From an uncultured Collinsella sp. (lineage in GTDB: Bacteria > Actinomycetota > Coriobacteriia > Coriobacteriales > Coriobacteriaceae): a stretch of DNA of 11,545 nt. Location of the stretch: positions 1-11,545 of the forward strand of contig CABUSL010000060.1 in NCBI GenBank assembly GCA_902494295.1, given 5' to 3'. Under the pieces are notes generated by a model that saw only the letters and a program-made list of their open reading frames with translations, was not told the DNA's origin and made no database searches. Position 1 is the stretch's first letter. The number at the start of each line of letters is the position of its first letter. The translations under genes were made by a program, and so were the position numbers. Of the stretch, positions 6,791 through 11,545 are shown in pieces.

Positions 6791-7711
6791 ATGCGTATTG
6801 TGTTTATGGGTACGCCTGATTTTGCTGTGCCTTCGCTGACTTCGCTTGTTGAGGCTGGGAACGAGATTGCGCTTGTTATTACTCGTCCCGATGCTGTTCG
6901 TGGGCGTGGTAAGAAGCTTGAGCCTTCTCCTGTTAAGGCCAAGGCGTTGGAGCTGGGGCTTCCCGTTATCGAGGCCAATCGTATGACGCCGGAGGTAGTT
7001 GAGGCGCTCAAGGCTGCGGATGCTGATATTTTCTGTGTGGCTGCTTATGGTTGCATTTTGCCTGATGAGGTGCTGCATATGGCGCCGTTTGGTATTGTGA
7101 ATGTCCATGCTTCGCTTCTGCCTCGTTGGCGTGGCGCTGCTCCCATTCAGCGTGCCATTCTTGCTGGTGACGAGGTTGCCGGTGTTTCCATTATGCGCAT
7201 TGGGCATGGCGTGGATACGGGCGCTTATTGCGCGCAGGCCTCGACGTCGGTTTCCGGTAAGCATGCCGAGGCGCTCACGATGGAGCTTGGCGAGCTGGGC
7301 GGCAAACTGCTTGCCGATACGCTTCCCTCGCTTGCCGATGGCTCGGCTGTTTGGACTGAGCAGGATGAGTCGCTCGTCACTCATGCTGCCAAGATTTCCA
7401 AGCAGGAGATGCGTCTGGATCCCCAGATGGCGGCGCTCGATTGCGTGCGTCATGTGCTCGCTTCGTCCGATACCGCGCCTGCCCGTTGTGTGATTGCCGG
7501 CAAGTCGGTTCGTGTGCTCGATGCCGCGCCGTCTGATGTGTCGCTTGACGAGGGCGCTGTTGCCGTTAAGAGCAAGCGTGTTTACCTGGGCCTTTCTGAT
7601 GGCGCGGTTGAACTGCTTGAGGTTAAGCCCGACGGCAAGCGTGCCATGGCTGCTTCTGCCTGGGCTGCCGGCCTGCAGGGTGCCGAACTTTCGTGGGGTG
7701 TACTGTCATGA
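6791..7711 (+). CDS. fmt: Methionyl-tRNA formyltransferase
   Basis: Fmt transfers a formyl group from 10-formyltetrahydrofolate to initiator Met-tRNA, allowing normal bacterial translation initiation. The 306-residue protein begins with the diagnostic MRIVFMGTPDFAVPSL. It carries the folate-site segment NVHASLLPRWRGAAP with N104 and H106 and the catalytic aspartate D142 in HGVDTG; these match the Asn-His-Asp triad of the family. The C-terminal OB-type tRNA-binding domain follows from about residue 205. The start is set by GAGGGGAG (6774-6781), 9 nt upstream. The stop overlaps the rsmB start (ATGA at 7708-7711), so the two are translationally coupled. Codon use differs from the genes upstream: T-ending codons (GCT, GTT, CGT) dominate the first half, whereas gltX and priA favour C-ending ones. 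Confidence 0.97.
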   Translation: MRIVFMGTPDFAVPSLTSLVEAGNEIALVITRPDAVRGRGKKLEPSPVKAKALELGLPVIEANRMTPEVVEALKAADADIFCVAAYGCILPDEVLHMAPFGIVNVHASLLPRWRGAAPIQRAILAGDEVAGVSIMRIGHGVDTGAYCAQASTSVSGKHAEALTMELGELGGKLLADTLPSLADGSAVWTEQDESLVTHAAKISKQEMRLDPQMAALDCVRHVLASSDTAPARCVIAGKSVRVLDAAPSDVSLDEGAVAVKSKRVYLGLSDGAVELLEVKPDGKRAMAASAWAAGLQGAELSWGVLS

Positions 7712-9108
7712 GCAAGTTGTCTCCCGCGCGCAAGCTTGCGCTCGATGTGCTGATGGAGGCCGATCGCCGCGGTATGTACGCACGCGACGTGTTGTCTTCC
7801 CGCGCGTCCGCCAAGGCTATTGACCAGCGCGATTCTGCTTTTGCCGCTCGTTTGGCGCTCGGTGTTGCCGCCACGCAGGGCATTTTGGATGAGTTGCTCG
7901 ATCAGTTTTTGGATAAGCCCAAAAAGGTCGCGCCGCGCGTGCGCATGGCGCTTCGCATCTCGGCCTTCGAGATGCTCTATCTGCATACGCCGGGCCGCGT
8001 TGCCGTGAGCCAGGGTGTTGAGCTGGTGCGCAGCGGTGCTAAGTCTGCCGCGGGCCTGGCTAACGCTGTGCTGCACAAGGTTGCGGACAACGTTGAGGAC
8101 TTTGCCACGGCATCCGACGTGGATGAGTCCGAGCGCCGTTTGGTTCGCCTTTCGCGTTTGATGGGTCTTCCTCGCTGGCTGTGCGCTCGTATTATGGCCT
8201 CGTTCGATACGCCCGAGGGCGCGCTCAACTTTGCCGGCAATCTGGCGCCTGCGCCGCTTGCCCTGCATGAGAATGCGTTTGCCACCAAGGCCGATCCGTA
8301 TATCTCTCAGCTCGTTGCGCCTGTCTTCCCGGGTTGCCATGCTCCGGTCGATGCGCAGGTCACGGTCGCCTCGGGCGTGTTTGAGCGTGCGGCTGCGGTC
8401 GCCTCGGATCTCAACGCCCAGCTTATCGCTACTGCCGCGACACGTCCTGGACGTTGCCTGGAGATTGGCGCCGGTCGCGGCACCAAGACCTATGTGATGA
8501 TGTGCCAAGCCAAGCGTGCCGGGTACGAGCGTCAGCACACCGCGCTCGATCTGCACGATCGCAAGTGCGATCAGAATCTCGCACGCCTGCATAAGGCCGG
8601 TATTCAGGGCGTTCGTACGGTTTCGGGTGATGCGTGCGAGCTTGATGAGGTGCTCACATCGTTTGATGCCATGCTTGGCAAGCCAGTTAAGTTTGACACG
8701 GTCTTTATCGATGCACCGTGCTCTGGCACCGGAACCATGCGTCGTCATCCCGAGATTCCGTGGCGCCTGACAGAAAAGGATGTGACGGTTGAGCTGCCCA
8801 AACTGCAGCTGACGATGCTCAAGGAAGCCGCCGCGCGCGTGGCTGAGGGCGGCGAGCTCATTTATGCGACGTGCTCGGTCTTCGACGAGGAGAACACGCA
8901 GGTCGTGGAAGCGTTCCTGAACTCTCCCGAGGGCACCGGTTTTATCCTGGAGCCGCTCTCCGAGGCGCAGATCCTGCAACTTCCCGAGTTTGATCAGGCC
9001 AAGAAGCTCGTCTCCGTACGTCAAAACGACCGCGGACTTTTCCAAAGCGTCCCCGTAAACGCCGACTCCTACGACGGCCACTTCTGCGCCAGGCTGGTCC
9101 ACAAGTAA
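7708..9108 (+). CDS. rsmB: 16S rRNA (cytosine-5-)-methyltransferase RsmB (Sun/Fmu)
   Basis: RsmB methylates a cytosine (C967 in E. coli numbering) of 16S rRNA using S-adenosylmethionine. The 466-residue protein starts with an all-helical NusB-like RNA-binding domain (about 1-135). A Rossmann-type methyltransferase domain follows. Motif IV DAPCSGTG has C338, the release cysteine of the family; motif VI YATCS has C389, the expected catalytic nucleophile. It ends with the usual DGxFxARL-type motif (DGHFCARLVHK). The SAM-binding motif I reads LEIGAGRGTKT (251-261) rather than the common CAAPGGKT. I chose the ATG at 7708, which overlaps the fmt stop by 4 bp; the same frame is open to a GTG-type start at 7693 inside fmt, which is less likely. 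A palindromic element begins 6 bp after the stop and may act as its 3' end. Confidence 0.94.
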   Translation: MSKLSPARKLALDVLMEADRRGMYARDVLSSRASAKAIDQRDSAFAARLALGVAATQGILDELLDQFLDKPKKVAPRVRMALRISAFEMLYLHTPGRVAVSQGVELVRSGAKSAAGLANAVLHKVADNVEDFATASDVDESERRLVRLSRLMGLPRWLCARIMASFDTPEGALNFAGNLAPAPLALHENAFATKADPYISQLVAPVFPGCHAPVDAQVTVASGVFERAAAVASDLNAQLIATAATRPGRCLEIGAGRGTKTYVMMCQAKRAGYERQHTALDLHDRKCDQNLARLHKAGIQGVRTVSGDACELDEVLTSFDAMLGKPVKFDTVFIDAPCSGTGTMRRHPEIPWRLTEKDVTVELPKLQLTMLKEAAARVAEGGELIYATCSVFDEENTQVVEAFLNSPEGTGFILEPLSEAQILQLPEFDQAKKLVSVRQNDRGLFQSVPVNADSYDGHFCARLVHK

Positions 9109-9114
9109 CTACTA

Positions 9115-9181
9115 AGTTGCGGTGAAATAGGGATTGAATATCGGCTTCTAACCGCCAAACAGTCCTTATTTCACCGCAACT
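9115..9181. repeat. 67-bp palindromic element after rsmB (MITE/REP-like)
   Basis: AGTTGCGGTGAAATA (9115-9129) is the perfect reverse complement of 9167-9181. Six more pairs inward (9130-9135 with 9161-9166, two of them G-U in RNA) give a 21-bp stem around a 25-nt centre. It begins 6 bp after the rsmB stop. The transcribed RNA would fold strongly, but no U-tract follows, so it is more likely a dispersed palindrome than a plain terminator; it may still protect the 3' end of the fmt-rsmB mRNA. Its sequence is unrelated to the 33-bp repeat near metK. Confidence 0.75.
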
Positions 9182-9206
9182 CATAAGGAAACCTGGGTAG
9201 CTAAAG

Positions 9207-9244
9207 AATCAGCCCCGCGATTGGTGTCGGTCGCGGGGCTGATT
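9207..9244 (-). terminator. Rho-independent terminator of the FmdB-type gene
   Basis: AATCAGCCCCGCGA (9207-9220) and its exact reverse complement (9231-9244) form a 14-bp GC-rich stem with a 10-nt loop, 5 bp beyond the stop codon on the minus strand. The minus-strand tail is short (CTTTAG). It may also stop rsmB transcripts from the other side. Confidence 0.8.
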
Positions 9245-9249
9245 GGTTT

Positions 9250-9486
9250 CTAGTGGCTGTGCGGGCAGTTGGCGCAGCAGCCGCTGGTGGCGCTGGTGCT
9301 GGAACCACCGCTGCGCTGGTCGGTGTTGTAGAAACCGCTGCCCTCAAACTTGATGCCGCTGGCCGAGAACGTCTTGGCCGCCGGAGCGCCGCAGCTGGGA
9401 CACACGACCTCGGGGGTCTCGGACATGGGATGCTCAACCTCAAACACGTTGCCGCAGCTCGAGCACTTGTAATCGTAGCGCGCCAT
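9250..9486 (-). CDS. FmdB-family zinc-ribbon protein
   Basis: This 78-residue protein begins MARYDYKCSSCG and has a CxxC...CxxC zinc ribbon (C8, C11, C29, C32), followed by the GSGFYNTD segment typical of the FmdB/CxxC_CxxC_SSSS putative regulatory family. The biochemical role of the family is unsettled; it is usually annotated as a putative regulator, and I would not go further. After the ribbon comes a Ser/Gly-rich linker and a tail CCANCPHSH (70-78) with three more cysteines and two histidines, which could bind a second metal. The start follows AAGGAAG (9491-9497 on the minus strand), 4 nt before the ATG. The gene lies downstream of the glucan-degrading gene but is separated from it by a terminator-like hairpin, so it is probably transcribed on its own at least in part. 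Confidence 0.88.
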   Translation of the reverse strand: MARYDYKCSSCGNVFEVEHPMSETPEVVCPSCGAPAAKTFSASGIKFEGSGFYNTDQRSGGSSTSATSGCCANCPHSH

Positions 9487-9508
9487 AATACTTCCTTTTC
9501 AGCACAAA

Positions 9509-9530
9509 GCGGGCAGATCGCTCTGCCCGC
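9509..9530 (-). terminator. Probable terminator between the GH13-GH77 gene and the FmdB-type gene
   Basis: GCGGGCAGA (9509-9517) pairs with TCTGCCCGC (9522-9530) over 9 bp around a 4-nt loop. On the minus strand the stem is followed by TTTGTG, a weak U-tract. It lies 44 bp after the stop of the large gene and just ahead of the ribosome binding site of the FmdB-type gene, so it may be an attenuating rather than complete stop. Confidence 0.6.
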
Positions 9531-9574
9531 ATAAATTCAAACAGCTGTAACTGTACCCTATATCGGGGGTTTTA

Positions 9575-11545
9575 TCACGCTTCGCCCCAGAATCTATGGG
9601 TGTTGCGCAGGAGCTGTGCAGTTTTGCCTTCGGCGGCCGCAACGTCGGCCTCATCGGCCTGCCAGGTCCAGTTGCCCGTGGCGACACCCGGCACGTTCAT
9701 GCGCGCATCGTCGCCTAGTCCCAGGACATCCTGCAGCGGCATCATCACTAGGGGAGCGTCGCTTGCCAGCGCGTCGCCCATAAGCTTGGCCGCTACCTCA
9801 ACACCGCTCGGCTCGTCGCCGCCCGCGAAGGAGCGCGTGCACCAACCGGCCAGCGTCGACGTGTCGTGCGTCGAGGTATACAGAATCTTGCCCGGCGTGG
9901 GATGCACGCCGCAGCGGACATCGTAATCGCTAAACTCAAGCACGTCCATACCGGGGAAGCCGCAGGTCGAAGCCATGGCGCGAACGCCGGGTGTCAGGTA
10001 GCCCAAGTCCTCGGCGATAAAGTTGAGCGGCCCCAGCTCGTCATAGGCAGTCTGGAATAGATCCTTGCCCGGACCCGCCAGCCAGCGGCCGTCGGCACAG
10101 GCCTTGCCTGCGGGGATGCTAAAGTAGCTGTGGAATCCCAGGAAGTGGTCCAGGCGCACACGGTCGTAGAGCGAGAATGCGCGACGCAGACGGTCCATCC
10201 ACCAGCGGTAGCCGTTCTCCTTCATGTGGTCCCAGCGGAAGGTGGGGTTGCCCCACACCTGGCCCTCGGGAGCAAAATTGTCGGGCGGCGCGCCAGAAAT
10301 CTCAATCGCCTTGCCGGTATCGGACAGCCAGAAGTTCTCGGGCTCGCTCCATGCGTCTGCCGAATCGTCCGAAACATACATAGGAATGTCGCCGATGACC
10401 TCGATACCCTTCTTGTGCGCATAGTTCATGAGCTCGCACCAGGCCAGATCAAAGCGGTACTGCATGTACGCCTGCAGCTCTGCCTCGTCGTGGAAACGCT
10501 TGTCGTCAATCAGATGCTCGTTGTAGCGCGCGACATCGGCCGGCCAATCGTGACGCGATTCGCCTTCAAAGTACTTCTTGACGGCCATGTAGACGCAGTA
10601 TTTCTCGAGCCAATCGGCGTTGCGATGCTTAAACGCCGTGTAGAGCGGGTCTGCATCCTCGCCGCCACGAGCTTTCCAAGTCTCAAAGTCGGCCGCCAGT
10701 TCCTCTTGGCTTTCGGGCAGCAGGTCAATATTGCCCGCAAAGGCCGAAGGCCCAGCGTAAGGGGAGCGGAAGAAGTCCGTCGGGTTGACAGGCAGAACCT
10801 GCCAGTAGCGCATGCCCATAGCGGCCAGATGGTCGATAAAGCGACGCGTGGGTGCACCGATCGTGCCGGGCTTGCCGTCGTCGGTGGGCACCGAGGTGAT
10901 ATGGCACACGACGCCCGCGCCGTGATCGAGCGGCTCCTGCAGGCGCTGTTCGGCATGGTGATAGATGATCGACGAGCCCAGCGGATACAGATCGAGCGTG
11001 ACCGTACCGTTGTGGATCTCGCACTCGTGACCGTTGATCACGTCACTCGCACATTCGCCGAGCGCCGGAATCGTCACGCGGTGCGAATTGCGTAGGCTGC
11101 GGTTGATGATAACCGTCGCGGACTCGCCATTGTTGCCCGTGCGGTTGTATGCCAGCACCTCGTCGTTGAGCGCGAAGGCCTTGATCTCGCCGTCGATCAT
11201 AAATGGCAGCGCGCGGCGTACGGCGGAGGCGTTCTTGACAATAGCCAGCGTGTCGAAGTCGTGCAGTTGGTCCTTGGTCGGCAGGGTGCGGCGGTTGCCC
11301 GGATCGGTCAGGCCCTCTAGGCCGTACTCGTCGCCGTAGTAGATCGAAGGCACGCCTGGGAAGGTCATCTGCATAAGCGTGGCGAGCCAAAAACGGCTCT
11401 TGCCCAGGCCCATCGAGTTCTCGTCCAGGCGCCACTTGCTGCGCTCGCACTCGGGTAGCTGCGACTCGTCGGGGCCGCCCCCGAGCACCGAGATAATGCG
11501 CGGACGGTCGTGGCTCGAAAGCAGATTGAGCGCGCAGGACAATGC
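9575..11545 (-). CDS. GH13 amylase / GH77 4-alpha-glucanotransferase fusion, 5' end outside the window
   Basis: Only the C-terminal part (about 656 residues) is visible; the frame is open to the window edge, and the TTG at 11542 is an internal leucine codon. Numbering from that codon, residues 5-195 are the end of a GH13 alpha-glucan hydrolase: NLLSSHDRPR holds conserved region IV (H11, D12), then GVPSIYYGDEYGLEG and a C-terminal beta domain. From about 205 a complete GH77 (MalQ) domain follows: RSPYAGPSAFAGN, GDIPMYVSDDSADAW, APPDNFAPEGQVWGNP, RLDHFLGF with nucleophile D465, AEDLG with acid/base E511, and STHD with D560. The fused enzyme would cut starch- or glycogen-like glucans and rearrange the maltodextrins. 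No secretion signal can be judged without the N-terminus. Because the GH77 active site is complete, I expect both activities. The exact GH13 specificity (neopullulanase, cyclomaltodextrinase or amylase type) cannot be settled here. Confidence 0.92.
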   Translation of the reverse strand, partial: ALSCALNLLSSHDRPRIISVLGGGPDESQLPECERSKWRLDENSMGLGKSRFWLATLMQMTFPGVPSIYYGDEYGLEGLTDPGNRRTLPTKDQLHDFDTLAIVKNASAVRRALPFMIDGEIKAFALNDEVLAYNRTGNNGESATVIINRSLRNSHRVTIPALGECASDVINGHECEIHNGTVTLDLYPLGSSIIYHHAEQRLQEPLDHGAGVVCHITSVPTDDGKPGTIGAPTRRFIDHLAAMGMRYWQVLPVNPTDFFRSPYAGPSAFAGNIDLLPESQEELAADFETWKARGGEDADPLYTAFKHRNADWLEKYCVYMAVKKYFEGESRHDWPADVARYNEHLIDDKRFHDEAELQAYMQYRFDLAWCELMNYAHKKGIEVIGDIPMYVSDDSADAWSEPENFWLSDTGKAIEISGAPPDNFAPEGQVWGNPTFRWDHMKENGYRWWMDRLRRAFSLYDRVRLDHFLGFHSYFSIPAGKACADGRWLAGPGKDLFQTAYDELGPLNFIAEDLGYLTPGVRAMASTCGFPGMDVLEFSDYDVRCGVHPTPGKILYTSTHDTSTLAGWCTRSFAGGDEPSGVEVAAKLMGDALASDAPLVMMPLQDVLGLGDDARMNVPGVATGNWTWQADEADVAAAEGKTAQLLRNTHRFWGEA

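Noticed and set aside
6504..6839. 111-codon plus-strand frame between def and fmt with a hydrophobic stretch resembling membrane segments
   Set aside because: It lacks a ribosome binding site, crosses a palindrome and a terminator-like hairpin, and runs into fmt; hydrophobic residues are expected from any T-rich stretch. A small membrane protein starting at 6618 is not fully excluded.
6521..7453. 310-codon minus-strand frame opposite fmt
   Set aside because: It is antisense to fmt, with a basic low-complexity product and no motif.
7582..9102. 506-codon minus-strand frame opposite rsmB
   Set aside because: It is antisense to rsmB, whose family motifs are clear; no start signal or recognisable domain.
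9487..9574. Search for a separate promoter of the FmdB-type gene
   Set aside because: I found no -10/-35 pair good enough to report; transcription may come through the weak terminator from upstream.
10130..11095. 321-codon plus-strand frame opposite the glucan-degrading gene
   Set aside because: It is antisense to the GH77 domain, which has an intact active site; no independent support.
1..11545. CRISPR arrays, tRNA or rRNA genes, transposases, toxin-antitoxin or defence genes
   Set aside because: I saw no spaced direct repeats, no cloverleaf or rRNA sequence and no such protein motifs in any frame.

Overview
The window is a housekeeping segment of a fairly high-GC bacterial chromosome. Gene content, protein motifs and the family of intergenic palindromes suggest a member of the Coriobacteriia, most like Collinsella. 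That placement is recognition without a search (about 0.7 confidence). PriA keeps intact helicase motifs, which argues against the Actinomycetia, where PriA is usually degenerate.

Layout. Positions 1-332 hold no convincing gene. On the minus strand there is a -35-like box running off the left edge, then a strong hairpin, then the terminator of metK. metK (minus, 333-1613) and gltX (plus, 1891-3366) are divergent. Between them are two facing promoters and a perfect 33-bp inverted repeat that looks like a REP or miniature mobile palindrome. gltX ends in its own terminator. A plus-strand block follows: priA and def, 18 bp apart, then a 327-bp gap with a palindromic element and a probable terminator, then fmt and rsmB, which overlap by 4 bp. 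A second palindromic element lies just after rsmB. The right end is on the minus strand: a small FmdB-type zinc-ribbon gene, and before it in transcription order the 3' part of a GH13-GH77 fusion gene for alpha-glucan breakdown, whose 5' end is beyond the window.

How the genes work together. metK makes S-adenosylmethionine, the methyl donor used by RsmB on 16S rRNA. gltX charges tRNA-Glu, fmt formylates initiator Met-tRNA, and def removes the formyl group from new proteins. priA restarts stalled replication forks. The block is therefore the common priA-def-fmt-rsmB translation and replication-restart cluster.

I did not find an undescribed multi-gene system. The most interesting points are: an exact consensus sliding-clamp-binding peptide (QLSLF) at residues 4-8 of PriA; the two palindromic repeats flanking genes; a break in the def-fmt operon that coincides with a change in codon use; an atypical SAM-binding motif in RsmB; a Cys/His-rich tail on the FmdB protein; and the GH13-GH77 fusion.
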